DNA of 51,846 nucleotides from contig CALQCC020000035.1 in the NCBI GenBank assembly GCA_943328975.2, forward strand, positions 1-51,846, written 5' to 3'. Each line of letters begins with the position of its first letter. Position 1 is the first letter of the stretch. The notes beneath the pieces are model-generated. The model was not told where the DNA came from. It saw nothing but the letters and a program-made list of their open reading frames with translations, and ran no database searches. Below, piece by piece: positions 15,864 to 24,848 of this stretch. The translations under genes were made by a program, and so were the position numbers. This stretch comes from Bordetella parapertussis (GTDB taxonomy: Bacteria; Acidobacteriota; Terriglobia; Bryobacterales; Bryobacteraceae).

Positions 15864-18725
15864 ATGCCGCACTCCAGGCACCATTGCCTGCGCACGCTCG
15901 TATTGTCTCTTCTCGGATCGTGTTCGTTGATGGCACAGCAGGCCCCCGCGCCTCCCAAGCCAGGGAACCCGTTTGAAACCGTAACCGAGGCCCCCGTTGC
16001 TCCCCGCGTCGCCGCCGAGGCAACCGACGTCATCGACAGTATCGAATTTCGAGGATCGCGCCGTGTCCCCCAAGACACCCTGCGCGCCATGATCTTCACC
16101 AAACGGGGCGACGTTTATAATGACCAGTCCCTGCACCGCGATCTCATCACGCTGTGGAACCAAGGCCGTTTCGACGATATCCGTCTGGAACGCGAGCGCG
16201 CCGATACCGGTGGCTGGATCGTTCGCTTCATCGTCGTCGAACGCCCCGTGGTCCGCACCTTAGAATTTGAGGGGGCCAAGACCGTCACCACCTCCGACAT
16301 TCTGGAACGCTTCCGCGACCGCCGCGTCGGCCTCAGCGTCGAATCGCAATTCGATCCCAACCGCCTTCAACGCGCCGTGGTTGTTCTACAAGAACTGCTA
16401 GCAGAGCGGGGTCGCCAGTTCGCCAAAGTCACCCCTGACATCCAACAGCTACCCCCCGCCTCGCTGGCCATCACTTTGCGCGTCGACGAAGGCCCCAAGG
16501 TCAAGGTTGGCAAAATCAATATCGAGGGCAACACGGTCTATAGCGATCGCCTCGTGAAGCGCGCCATGCGCGTTCTGAAGCCCACTGGCATCCCGTACTC
16601 GATCTTCGCGGAAAGCCTCTTCGCCAAAACGTTCGATTCCACCAAACTTGAGGTCGACGGCCAGTTGATCTCGCAGTTCTATCAAAAGAACGGCTACTTC
16701 ATGGCCCGCGTTGTGGATCAGAAGGTAGAATTGGGCGACGGCGGCAACGGCCAGTTCCGTCTGCCCGTGATTCACCCCAACAAGCCCGGCAAGAAAGCCG
16801 ACGTCACTTTGACGATTGAAGAAGGCCGCCGCTACAAACTCAACAACGTGAACTTCGTCGGCGTCAAACTCTTCAGTGCTCCCGAAGCTCTGATGCGCCC
16901 CGTTTTCCAAATGGACCAGGGCCAATACTTCTCCACCGAGAAGCTGCAGAAGGGCCTGGACGAACTCCGCAAACTCTATGGCAACTACGGCTACATCAAC
17001 TTCCTAGCCGACCCCATCCCGGAAATCGTCCCCAACACCGACTTGGTCAACCTGACCCTCAACTTCGACGAAGGCAGTCAGTTCTTTGTCCGCCGCATCG
17101 ATTTCTCCGGCAACACGACCACCCGCGACAAAGTCATCCGCCGCGAACTCATGATCGACGAAGGCAACTTCTACAGCGAGAACCTGTGGGAACTCAGCCT
17201 GCTGCGCCTCAACCAGCTCGGATACTTCCAGACGCTGAAAAAAGAAGATGCCGTGGACATGAAGACCGACACGCGCACCAACACGGTCGACCTGACCCTG
17301 AAGGTTCGCGAACAAGGTAAGAACTCGGTGCAGATGAGCGGTGGCGTTTCGGGTATCCAAGGCAGCTTCCTGGGCTTCCAATACTCCACCAACAACTTCC
17401 TGGGCTTGGGCGAAACACTAAGCCTGTCCTCCAGCGCCGGCACGCGTTACAAGGACGTCCAGGTCAGCTTCACCGAACCCTATTTCCTCGACCGCCCCAT
17501 TCAGTTCGGCGTGTCGGTGACCATGAGCCGCTTCAGTTACAACCAAGGCCGCGAAGCCTCGGTGCTGGCTGGCGCCAACCTGATTCCCTTGTATAACTCC
17601 GTGGGCGCGCAGAACCTGCTCAACTACAACACCAACACGAAGGGTTTCTCGGTCTTCTCCAGCTACCAGTTGAAGCGCAGCTTTGCCCGCGTGGGTATCA
17701 GTTACGGCTTCAACATCCAAAACGTAGAGACGCTCACGGAATCGGCCAAGCAGTATTACAACTACTTGAACTTCCAGCAGATCAACGGACCGAACCAGTT
17801 GGATGGCATCACGACCTCCTATATCCAGCCGACGTATTCCTATAACTCCACCGACAGCCCGATGATCCCGACACGCGGCACCCGCGCCTCGGCCAGCCTG
17901 CAGTTTGCGGGCGGATTCCTCGGCGGCAGTGTGAACCAGATTCAGCCCCAGATCGACGTCGCGCACTTCCGTCCGGGCCTCAAACCCAAGCACGTGATCG
18001 GAATGCATTTCCTGGGCAGCTACGTAACCGGCTTTGGCGGCAAGACCGCCCCGCCCTTCAACCGCTTCTTCATGGGTGGCGAAAACGACGTTCGCGGCTT
18101 CCAGCTCTACACCGTCAGTCCGATCGCCTTCATCCCCATCGCGGCCACCGTCAACCAACTTAATAACGACGGCACTCCGCGGCAGCAAAAAGGGATCGTG
18201 GACACTGCGACAGGCGCAGTCGGCCTAGTCAACGCGACGCAACAAATGCCGGCTTATCAAATGGTGTTCCCGGGCGGCGACACCAAAATGGTGGCCAACT
18301 TCGAATACCGCGTCCCCATCTTTGGACCGGTCACGCTGGCGGCCTTCTTCGACGCGGGTATGAACCGGCTGTCCAACCAAAGCCAGCTAACGCTGAACCC
18401 CAGCCGGATCTTGGACTTGAACAATCAATTCCCGGAAGCGGCATTTAAAAACCGCGCCGTGGTGGCCTACAACACACAACTTATCCGCAGTTCCACTGGC
18501 TTGGAGCTCCAGGTTCTGATGCCGGTCTTTAACCAGCCGTTCCGCATCTACTGGGCCTACAATCCAACCCGGGTCCGGGACTACATTCAGCCGCCCATCG
18601 TGGCCGACCGTAGCTACTTCCCGAACTATCCGTCATTCATCAATTCCGTGGCCACCTTCGGCCAGCCTATTCCGATGTTTGAGCGCAAATCTATCTTCCG
18701 TTTCACAATCGGACGCACGTTCTAG
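15864..18725 (+). CDS. bamA: Outer-membrane protein assembly factor BamA
   Basis: A 953-residue Omp85 protein that inserts beta-barrel proteins into the outer membrane. A signal peptide (LVLSLLGSCSLMAQ) is followed by a Pro-rich linker and five POTRA domains (about residues 55-480, for example VDSIEF-type starts and VKVGKINIEGNTVYSD). A 16-strand barrel follows, with the lid-lock motif region MGGENDVRGFQLY. The chain ends in Phe (FRFTIGRTF), the signature of barrel proteins. At 953 residues it is longer than the about 800 of E. coli, partly from a long loop with VNQLNNDGTPRQQ. A Skp-type chaperone gene follows after 50 bases, the usual pairing. Confidence 0.95.
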   Translation: MPHSRHHCLRTLVLSLLGSCSLMAQQAPAPPKPGNPFETVTEAPVAPRVAAEATDVIDSIEFRGSRRVPQDTLRAMIFTKRGDVYNDQSLHRDLITLWNQGRFDDIRLERERADTGGWIVRFIVVERPVVRTLEFEGAKTVTTSDILERFRDRRVGLSVESQFDPNRLQRAVVVLQELLAERGRQFAKVTPDIQQLPPASLAITLRVDEGPKVKVGKINIEGNTVYSDRLVKRAMRVLKPTGIPYSIFAESLFAKTFDSTKLEVDGQLISQFYQKNGYFMARVVDQKVELGDGGNGQFRLPVIHPNKPGKKADVTLTIEEGRRYKLNNVNFVGVKLFSAPEALMRPVFQMDQGQYFSTEKLQKGLDELRKLYGNYGYINFLADPIPEIVPNTDLVNLTLNFDEGSQFFVRRIDFSGNTTTRDKVIRRELMIDEGNFYSENLWELSLLRLNQLGYFQTLKKEDAVDMKTDTRTNTVDLTLKVREQGKNSVQMSGGVSGIQGSFLGFQYSTNNFLGLGETLSLSSSAGTRYKDVQVSFTEPYFLDRPIQFGVSVTMSRFSYNQGREASVLAGANLIPLYNSVGAQNLLNYNTNTKGFSVFSSYQLKRSFARVGISYGFNIQNVETLTESAKQYYNYLNFQQINGPNQLDGITTSYIQPTYSYNSTDSPMIPTRGTRASASLQFAGGFLGGSVNQIQPQIDVAHFRPGLKPKHVIGMHFLGSYVTGFGGKTAPPFNRFFMGGENDVRGFQLYTVSPIAFIPIAATVNQLNNDGTPRQQKGIVDTATGAVGLVNATQQMPAYQMVFPGGDTKMVANFEYRVPIFGPVTLAAFFDAGMNRLSNQSQLTLNPSRILDLNNQFPEAAFKNRAVVAYNTQLIRSSTGLELQVLMPVFNQPFRIYWAYNPTRVRDYIQPPIVADRSYFPNYPSFINSVATFGQPIPMFERKSIFRFTIGRTF

Positions 18726-18775
18726 GCATCCCCGACCGCATGTTAGGATGGTACAAACCAATGAGGAGTTTCGCT

Positions 18776-19408
18776 GTGACTAAATTATTGACCGCACTCA
18801 CCGTGTGTCTCGGACTTGCCAGTGGCGTTCTGGTGGCCCAGACACCGACCAAGATCGGGACCATCAACCTGCAGGCGGCCGTTCCCAACACCCAGGAAGC
18901 CAAGGCCTCCACGGCCAGGTTGCAACGGGAATTCGTCGAGCCCCGCACCAAGGCCCTCGAAGCAAAGCAAGCGGAAATCCGCGACTTGCAGGACAAGCTG
19001 CAACGCGGAGGCAACACCCTTTCGCAGACAGCCAAGGATGACCAAACCGCGGTCATCAACCGCAAGACCAAAGACTTCAACCGTGAAGTGGAAGACTACC
19101 AGGCCGATAGCGACGACCGCCAGCGCGAACTCCTGGCCGATTTCAGCAGCAAGATGCAGGCCGTGATCGCTGATTACACCCAAGCCAACGGTTACGCCGT
19201 AATCTTCGATACCGGCAACCGAGACACTTCAGGCTTGGTCTGGGCGTCCACCGCCATCGACATCACGCAAGCCGTCATCGACGCCTACGACAAGGCCCAC
19301 CCGGCAACCGGCGGGACAGCCCCGGCTCCGGCAGCCTCCAAACCGGCCGCGACCCCTGCTCCGGTAAAGCCGGCAGCTCCCGCGAAGCCTGCCGCTGGCA
19401 AGCAATAA
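18776..19408 (+). CDS. skp: OmpH/Skp-family periplasmic chaperone
   Basis: A 210-residue periplasmic chaperone that would hold unfolded outer-membrane proteins for BamA. The start chosen is GTG 18776, because GAGGAG at 18763-18768 sits seven bases before it and the product begins with a clean signal peptide (TKLLTALTVCLGLASGVLVAQ). ATG 18740 and 18761 are in frame but poorly placed. The core is the typical KIGTINLQAA opening followed by a long coiled-coil hairpin (about 45-115) and the ANGYAVIFDTGN segment. The tail is a low-complexity Ala/Pro/Lys stretch with repeated KPA units. It follows bamA, and a strong terminator comes after it. Confidence 0.88.
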   Translation: MTKLLTALTVCLGLASGVLVAQTPTKIGTINLQAAVPNTQEAKASTARLQREFVEPRTKALEAKQAEIRDLQDKLQRGGNTLSQTAKDDQTAVINRKTKDFNREVEDYQADSDDRQRELLADFSSKMQAVIADYTQANGYAVIFDTGNRDTSGLVWASTAIDITQAVIDAYDKAHPATGGTAPAPAASKPAATPAPVKPAAPAKPAAGKQ

Positions 19409-19425
19409 GATCTAACCAGTAGTTC

Positions 19426-19456
19426 AAAGGGGCGGGCCTTGTGCCCGCCCCTTTTT
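19426..19456 (+). terminator. Rho-independent terminator after the Skp gene
   Basis: AAAGGGGCGGGC (19426-19437) pairs perfectly with 19443-19454 across a 5-base loop, and the T-run reaches 19456. It also stands before the minus-strand stop at 19477, so it can act in both directions. Confidence 0.9.
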
Positions 19457-19476
19457 CTATTGGTGTCGGCGCGCCG

Positions 19477-19977
19477 TTACTCGAAGATATCTTCGGATCG
19501 AACTTCCAGCGACAGTTCCGGCACGCGCAACGTGGGCACTTCCGCGAGCCCATTCTCGCACTGATACATTCTCTTGGAGTTCGGGTCCACCAACCACACG
19601 TGGGGCACTTCCCAAGCGCGATACTCCTCCAACTTAGCCCGGACTTTCGACATCCGGTCATCCGTCGAAAGTATCTCGATGACGATGAACGGCGGGGAGG
19701 ACCGCACAGCCTCAGTGGGGGCATCCGGATGAATGATGGACACATCGGCAATGAAGTAGAGCCTGTCCCGCACTCGAAGGCGCAGTTCCGGCCGCGGATA
19801 GACCTTCAGCGTTTTGCGGAGCGCCATGAAGAAGGAGATTAACAGAGCCTGTGTCGTTGAGTGGAGATTATCGGGCAAGCCACGCTCCACAATCTCGCCA
19901 TCCAGGTACTCTTTATCGAGATCAGGAAATGCGGTGTGCAGATACTCGTCGACCGAAATAGCGGCTCTCTTGCCCAT
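19477..19977 (-). CDS. Uma2-family (DUF820) PD-(D/E)xK nuclease-like protein
   Basis: A 166-residue protein of the Uma2 family, predicted restriction-endonuclease-fold proteins abundant in cyanobacteria and some acidobacteria. Seen: ISVDEYL start, EYLDGEIVERG, the catalytic-core residues in FIADVSIIHP (Asp) and FIVIEILSTDDRMSKVRAKL (Glu and Lys), and EVPHVWLVDP near the end. All core residues look intact. The biological role is not established. It is a single gene flanked by terminators on both sides, typical of such solitary genes. Confidence 0.85.
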   Translation of the reverse strand: MGKRAAISVDEYLHTAFPDLDKEYLDGEIVERGLPDNLHSTTQALLISFFMALRKTLKVYPRPELRLRVRDRLYFIADVSIIHPDAPTEAVRSSPPFIVIEILSTDDRMSKVRAKLEEYRAWEVPHVWLVDPNSKRMYQCENGLAEVPTLRVPELSLEVRSEDIFE

Positions 19978-20016
19978 GTCCTAAGAATAGCGCCGTCGCG
20001 ATCTTCCCCCCCAATA

Positions 20017-20044
20017 GAAAAAGGGCGAGCACGAAGCCCGCCCT
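20017..20044 (-). terminator. Rho-independent terminator after the E2 gene
   Basis: Read on the minus strand, AGGGCGGGC (20044-20036), loop 20035-20031, GCTCGCCCT (20030-20022) forms a nine-pair stem with one G-U, followed by a run of T. It lies 22 bases past the stop at 20067. Confidence 0.85.
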
Positions 20045-20066
20045 CTCTCAACCTACTTGTAAACAA

Positions 20067-21431
20067 TTACGCGACTTCTTCGGTCCAGTTCTCGAGCACC
20101 GACTTGACCTTCTGCGTAAATTGATCGCCCAGCGCGCCGTCGATCAAGCGATGATCGAACGTCAGACCGAGGTACGCCACGCTGCGGATCGCGATGGCGT
20201 CGTCGATGACCACAGGTTCCTTCACCACGGCGCCGACGCCCAGGATCGCTACCTGCGGTTGATTTATTACCGGGGTTGCGAACAAGCTGCCGAAGCTGCC
20301 GAAGTTCGTGATGGTGAACGTACCCGCCTGGATTTCATCGGGACGCAGCTGCCGCGACCGGGCGCGTGCCGCCAGATCTACAATCGAGCGCTGCAGGCCG
20401 ACGATGTTCTTTTCGTCCGCGTTACGGATGACCGGAACAATCAAACCGCCTTCGAGCGCCACTGCGATGCCCAGATTGATGTCGCGATGATACACGACGT
20501 TGGTGCCATCGATGGAGGCGTTCACAATCGGGAACTCACGCAAAGCCGAGCACACCGCGCGAGCGATGAACGGCAGGAAGGTAAGACCAAAGCCGTACTG
20601 CGCCTGGAACTGACCCTTCATCTTGTTGCGGATCTTCACGATGGTCGTCATGTCCGCCTTGTGGACGGTAGTGACGTGCGCTGACGTGCGCTTGGAGAAC
20701 ACCATGTGCTCGGCGATCTTCTGCCGCATCATGCTCATCGGTTCGACCTTGTGCGACGCTGCTGCGCCCGGCATCTGCATCGGTTCGCGAGCAGGAGCCG
20801 GAGGAGGCGGAGGCGGCACATTCACAGGCTGCGTCGTCACGGCCATCTGGACCGGAGGAGGCGGCGGGGGCGGCGCGGCCTGCACCGGAGGAGGTGCATA
20901 CGCAGCCACCGGAGTAGGAGCAGCGGCCGGAGCAGCGCCACCAGCGATGAACGCTTCCAGATCCTGCTTGGTGATGCGGCCACCCGCACCCGTTCCGCGG
21001 ACCTGATTCAAATCAACATTGTTTTCGCGCGCCATCTTGCGCACCAGCGGTGACAGCGGACCCGCGTCTTCCACAAGGGCCGCGGCTGCAGGTGCAGCCA
21101 CCGGAACAGGAGCAGCAACCGGAGCGGGAGCAGGAGCAGCAACTTGTGCCACCGGAGCAGCCTCGATAACGGGCGCGGCAGGAGCAGCCACAGCCGCTCC
21201 GTCATTGATACGAGCCACAACGGTGTTGATCCCAACGGTCTGGCCTTCGGCCACAAGCACGTCGGCCAAAGTACCGGCAGCGGGCGACGGGATTTCAGTG
21301 TCGACCTTGTCGGTGGAGATCTCGAAGAGCGGTTCGTCCCGCTCCACTCGCTCACCCGGCTTCTTCAGCCACTTCGTCAGAGTACCTTCTACAATGCTCT
21401 CGCCCATCTGGGGCATTACGACATCAATCAT
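20067..21431 (-). CDS. Dihydrolipoamide acyltransferase (E2 of a 2-oxoacid dehydrogenase complex)
   Basis: A 454-residue E2. One N-terminal lipoyl domain carries the lipoylation site Lys42 in EISTDKVDTE. A long flexible Ala/Pro/Val linker leads to the peripheral subunit-binding domain (about 127-160, SPLVRKMARENNVDLNQVRG). A second Pro-rich linker with runs of seven prolines leads to the catalytic domain, with the active-site FDHRLIDGA near the end. It transfers the acyl group to CoA. Whether the substrate is 2-oxoglutarate, pyruvate or a branched-chain acid cannot be decided here, because no E1 gene is in the window. The adjacent lipB and lpdA supply lipoylation and E3. It overlaps lipB by 4 bases. 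Confidence 0.9.
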   Translation of the reverse strand: MIDVVMPQMGESIVEGTLTKWLKKPGERVERDEPLFEISTDKVDTEIPSPAAGTLADVLVAEGQTVGINTVVARINDGAAVAAPAAPVIEAAPVAQVAAPAPAPVAAPVPVAAPAAAALVEDAGPLSPLVRKMARENNVDLNQVRGTGAGGRITKQDLEAFIAGGAAPAAAPTPVAAYAPPPVQAAPPPPPPPVQMAVTTQPVNVPPPPPPAPAREPMQMPGAAASHKVEPMSMMRQKIAEHMVFSKRTSAHVTTVHKADMTTIVKIRNKMKGQFQAQYGFGLTFLPFIARAVCSALREFPIVNASIDGTNVVYHRDINLGIAVALEGGLIVPVIRNADEKNIVGLQRSIVDLAARARSRQLRPDEIQAGTFTITNFGSFGSLFATPVINQPQVAILGVGAVVKEPVVIDDAIAIRSVAYLGLTFDHRLIDGALGDQFTQKVKSVLENWTEEVA

Positions 21432-22141
21432 GATCTCTCCAATAATTTCAGACTGCGTCCAAATATTTTCCCAAAGTGATGGGTCAGCGCGCCCACCACA
21501 TCCGCGCGACCGGCGTCACAGCCCAAGGCCCGCATGGAAGTTACCGGCTTCGTCAATCCACAGGGGACGATGTACCGGAAATAGTCGAGGTCCGTATCCA
21601 CGTTCAGAGCAAACCCGTGCGACGTGACCCAGCGGCTGATATGAACTCCGATCGCCGCCACTTTTGCATCACCCACCCACACACCGCTAGCGCCCGCCAC
21701 ACGGCCGCCCTCGATGCCAAACTCCGCCAGCGTGCCGATCAAAACAGCCTCGATGGCCCGTACATACGCCACCACGTCCCGTTGCCATTCGCGAAGATCC
21801 ATAATCGGATACCCCACGATCTGCCCCGGCCCGTGGTAGGTGACATCCCCGCCCCGGTCCGTCGGATGAAACTCAATTCCCGAACGCTCCAGCACTTCCG
21901 GAGACGCCAGCAAATTCTCACCATGCCCGTTGCGGCCCATCGTTACCACGTGGGGATGCTCGACGAACAACAACTGGTCGGAAATTTCGCCCAGCTTCCG
22001 CTGACTCACCAACTGCTGCTGTAACGCAAACGCGGCAGCGTACCCCAATCGACCTAGATCGCGGACCTCACACAATCCAGACGCGACTGCGCCGGGAAGG
22101 GTGACTTCCGCACTCGGATCGATAGCGGGGCAACTAAGCAT
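21428..22141 (-). CDS. lipB: Lipoyl(octanoyl) transferase LipB
   Basis: A 237-residue enzyme that moves octanoate from acyl carrier protein to the lysine of lipoyl domains, the first step of lipoate assembly. Motifs: RGGDVTYHGPGQIVGYPI, the lysine in GDAKVAAIGV, WVTSHGFALNV, and the catalytic cysteine in YIVPCGLTKPVTS. The length is in the family range, with about 20 extra N-terminal residues. ATG 22141 lies inside the 3' end of lpdA (8-base overlap), and the stop overlaps the E2 start. The protein that is lipoylated is encoded directly downstream. No lipA is in the window. Confidence 0.95.
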   Translation of the reverse strand: MLSCPAIDPSAEVTLPGAVASGLCEVRDLGRLGYAAAFALQQQLVSQRKLGEISDQLLFVEHPHVVTMGRNGHGENLLASPEVLERSGIEFHPTDRGGDVTYHGPGQIVGYPIMDLREWQRDVVAYVRAIEAVLIGTLAEFGIEGGRVAGASGVWVGDAKVAAIGVHISRWVTSHGFALNVDTDLDYFRYIVPCGLTKPVTSMRALGCDAGRADVVGALTHHFGKIFGRSLKLLERS

Positions 22142-23528
22142 TAATCGCCTGACCGTAAACCGCGTTGAACGCTTCGCCTACAGCTTCGTAAATCGTCGGA
22201 TGCGCGTGGATGGTGTGGATCAACGTATCGACCGTCGCTTCCGCTTCCATCGCCAGCACACCTTCCCCGATCAATTCGTATGCCTGCGGGCCGATAATGT
22301 GGACGCCCAAGACCTCGCCATGCTTCTCGTCGGAGACGATCTTGACGAAGCCGTCATGGCTGCCCAGAATCGTGGCCTTGCTGTTGCCCGCAAACGGGAA
22401 CTTGCCGATGCGGACCTGGTAACCCTTTGCACGAGCCTGCGCTTCGGTCATGCCGACGCTGCCAATGCCCGGATCGGTGTAGGTCGCGCCGGGAATGCGA
22501 TCCTTGCGGATCGGCGTGGCTTCTACGCCCGCGATGTGCGCGATGGCGACCATGCCTTCGGCCGTCGCAACGTGCGCCAACTGCGGCGTTCCCGCCACGA
22601 TGTCGCCGATCGCATAAACGCCCGGCTCACCCGTGCGTTGGTACGGATCCACCTTGATGAAGCCGCGGTCGGTTTCGATCTTCGTGCCCTCGATGCCGAT
22701 GTTCTCGGTATTCGGCTTGCGACCCACGGCGACCAACAACGCGTCGGCTTCGACCGTCTCGGTCTGACCGTTGGCCAGCACCGCTTGGAACTTCACACCC
22801 GTGGCAGTCCGCTCGACGTTCTCCACGCGAGCACCCGTCTCCACGCGAATGCCTTGCTTCTTGAAGACGCGTCCCAATTCCTTGGAGACTTCTTCGTCTT
22901 CGACCGGCACCAACCGCGGCAGCATCTCAAACACCGAGACCTTCGTGCCGAACCGGTTGAAGCAGGATGCAAATTCCACACCCACCGCGCCCGCGCCCAA
23001 TACCGCCAGGGTCTTCGGAACTTCGGTGAGATTCAGGATCTCAATATTGGTCAGGATCTTCTGCGGATCGGGCGTCAACCCCGGCAGCATGCGCGCAACC
23101 GAACCGGTGGCGAGCACAATGTTCTTGGCTTCCAGAATCTGCCGGCCGCCTTCGCCCTGCACTTCGACCTTGCCCGGACCAGCCAAGCGGCCATAGCCCT
23201 TGATCCAATCGACCTTGTTCTTCTTGAGCAGGAACTCGATGCCCTTGGCGTGTTTGCCAACGATCCCGTTCTTGCGCTCGATCACCTTGGGGTAATTCAA
23301 GCGTGCGTTTTCGCAGTGAATCCCTTCGGCTTCCGCGTGCACCACGCGTTCCCAAACCTCCGCTGTATGCAACAGCGACTTGGTCGGAATGCAGCCTACG
23401 TGCAGGCACGTTCCACCCAACTTGGGGTCTTTCTCAATCAGCGCGGTTTTGAGGCCGTATTGGCCCGCACGAATAGCGGCAGAATATCCACCGGGCCCGC
23501 TCCCGATGATGATTACGTCGTATGTCAT
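22134..23528 (-). CDS. lpdA: Dihydrolipoyl dehydrogenase (E3)
   Basis: A 464-residue flavoprotein that reoxidises dihydrolipoamide with NAD+. The FAD-binding motif is IIIGSGPGGYSAAI at residues 6-19, with the redox-active disulfide Cys41/Cys46 in GGTCLHVGCIPTK. The NAD-binding motif is LAVLGAGAVGVEFAS near 183-197, followed by the second FAD motif VYAIGDIV. The C-terminal His-Glu couple is in HAHPTIYEAV. All catalytic residues are present. It is first in the minus-strand lpdA-lipB-E2 unit. Confidence 0.96.
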   Translation of the reverse strand: MTYDVIIIGSGPGGYSAAIRAGQYGLKTALIEKDPKLGGTCLHVGCIPTKSLLHTAEVWERVVHAEAEGIHCENARLNYPKVIERKNGIVGKHAKGIEFLLKKNKVDWIKGYGRLAGPGKVEVQGEGGRQILEAKNIVLATGSVARMLPGLTPDPQKILTNIEILNLTEVPKTLAVLGAGAVGVEFASCFNRFGTKVSVFEMLPRLVPVEDEEVSKELGRVFKKQGIRVETGARVENVERTATGVKFQAVLANGQTETVEADALLVAVGRKPNTENIGIEGTKIETDRGFIKVDPYQRTGEPGVYAIGDIVAGTPQLAHVATAEGMVAIAHIAGVEATPIRKDRIPGATYTDPGIGSVGMTEAQARAKGYQVRIGKFPFAGNSKATILGSHDGFVKIVSDEKHGEVLGVHIIGPQAYELIGEGVLAMEAEATVDTLIHTIHAHPTIYEAVGEAFNAVYGQAINA

Positions 23529-23611
23529 GAGTGAACTTTTAGTTTAGCAGGGGAGCGCAGCGCCGCGGAATGCCGTTTGGCAAGGATGCGGGCCAGCAAC
23601 CGCCTTCCCGT

Positions 23612-23626
23612 TGGCACTGAACTTGC
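23612..23626 (+). promoter_or_regulatory. Candidate sigma-54 (RpoN) promoter
   Basis: TGGCAC-N5-TTGC at 23612-23626 matches the sigma-54 consensus, with the GG and GC pairs separated by the required 10 bases. Transcription would begin near 23638, leaving a leader of about 57 bases before ATG 23695. No enhancer-binding regulator gene is adjacent. Confidence 0.5.
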
Positions 23627-23694
23627 TAGTTGAGGAATGAGCTTCTGGGGCATTTGTTCCGCTGCCCCGCTTGGGCTCCAGGAGGAAACACGAA

Positions 23695-24804
23695 ATGAAT
23701 TCACTGAAAGTCGCCGCGAGCTTGCAGTTGCTCTGTTCCGCCGGATTCGCCCAGAACGTGGGCCTCACCTTTACCGGAAATGCCGCTCGAACCTCAGGCA
23801 CGGGCTTTTCCATGTCCGGAAGCGCCTCGATCACGGGTTTGGGGAGCGCTGTCCTATCCGGAGCCGGCGTTCTGACGCAGGCCCTGATCGACGGACAGAA
23901 TACGGAGCCGATTCCTGGCAGCTTCTCGCTGATCTTCCCCGACGGCGCTATTTTGTTCGGCTCCTTCTTCATTCCCTCGGTCATCCTGATCCCGCAAATT
24001 GGGGGCGCCATCTCAGCCACGGGCGTCATCACGATCACCGGCGGAACGGATCGCTTTGAAGGTGCGCGTGGCAGGATTGACCCCATCACGGGAACCGGCA
24101 CCGTCACCAGTTCCACCACTTCGTCATTCTCCATCGCAGGCAACGGCACGCTGAATTACGGTCAAAAGCTACTCCCGCAGTTCGTGTCTGGTGGCGGGTG
24201 GTACACCGCCCTCTACTTCGCGAACTCCGGCACGGCGCCCGTCTCGTTTCCCGTGAATTTCATCGCCGACAACGGAACGCCGCTCAACATCCCGGCGCTG
24301 GGCGGATCATCCACCACTGTGTCCATCCCCGCAGGAGGCTCCGCACGCATCGAGGCTCCGAATACGGGCACCTTGAACCAAGGCTACGTCTCCGCAACGC
24401 TGCCACCCAACGTGACCGGCTACGGCATTTTTCGGCAAAGCGTCCCGGGGATCGCCGATCAAGAGGCCGTTGTGCCGCTATCTAACGCAGGCACCACCGC
24501 CAATTCCCTCACTTTTGACGACACCAACTCCATCACCGCCGCAGCCATCGTAAATGCGAGCGATGTAGCCACCTCTGTAACCATCACAGCGAAGAGTGCC
24601 AACGGAGGCTTGCTGGGGACAGCCAGCGTGCCACTCGCCGCCAAGAGCAAGACCGCCGTCTCGTTGCGCAGCGTCGCCGGCCTGGGTGCGATCGCGAACA
24701 GTCGCGGCTCGGCCACCTTCACGGTCACCTCAGGAAGCGTCGCAGTGCTGGGCCTCCGCTTCTACGGCTCGGCGTTCACCTCCATCCCCGCAACCGAAAA
24801 ATAG
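23695..24804 (+). CDS. Secreted protein of unknown function (paralogue A)
   Basis: A 369-residue protein. GGAGG at 23681-23685, nine bases before ATG 23695, sets the start and excludes the in-frame TTG 23671. The signal peptide is LKVAASLQLLCSAGFAQ. The first about 130 mature residues are Gly/Thr/Ser-rich beta sequence (GFSMSGSASITGLGSAVLSG; TGGTDRFEGARG). A second beta domain begins at GGGWYTALYFANSG and runs to the end (LGLRFYGSAFTSIPATEK). I do not recognise an enzyme motif. The next gene is a full-length paralogue, so this is a tandem duplication. A sigma-54-like promoter precedes it. Confidence 0.82.
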   Translation: MNSLKVAASLQLLCSAGFAQNVGLTFTGNAARTSGTGFSMSGSASITGLGSAVLSGAGVLTQALIDGQNTEPIPGSFSLIFPDGAILFGSFFIPSVILIPQIGGAISATGVITITGGTDRFEGARGRIDPITGTGTVTSSTTSSFSIAGNGTLNYGQKLLPQFVSGGGWYTALYFANSGTAPVSFPVNFIADNGTPLNIPALGGSSTTVSIPAGGSARIEAPNTGTLNQGYVSATLPPNVTGYGIFRQSVPGIADQEAVVPLSNAGTTANSLTFDDTNSITAAAIVNASDVATSVTITAKSANGGLLGTASVPLAAKSKTAVSLRSVAGLGAIANSRGSATFTVTSGSVAVLGLRFYGSAFTSIPATEK

Positions 24805-24848
24805 CGAACTCGCGCCCACGCTACAATCAGAATCTACGGAGGCTGATG

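Noticed and set aside
22101-23534. Plus-strand open frame of 477 codons antisense to lpdA
   Set aside because: It mirrors a complete dihydrolipoyl dehydrogenase gene on the other strand, is Arg/Asp/His-rich without motifs and has no ribosome-binding site.
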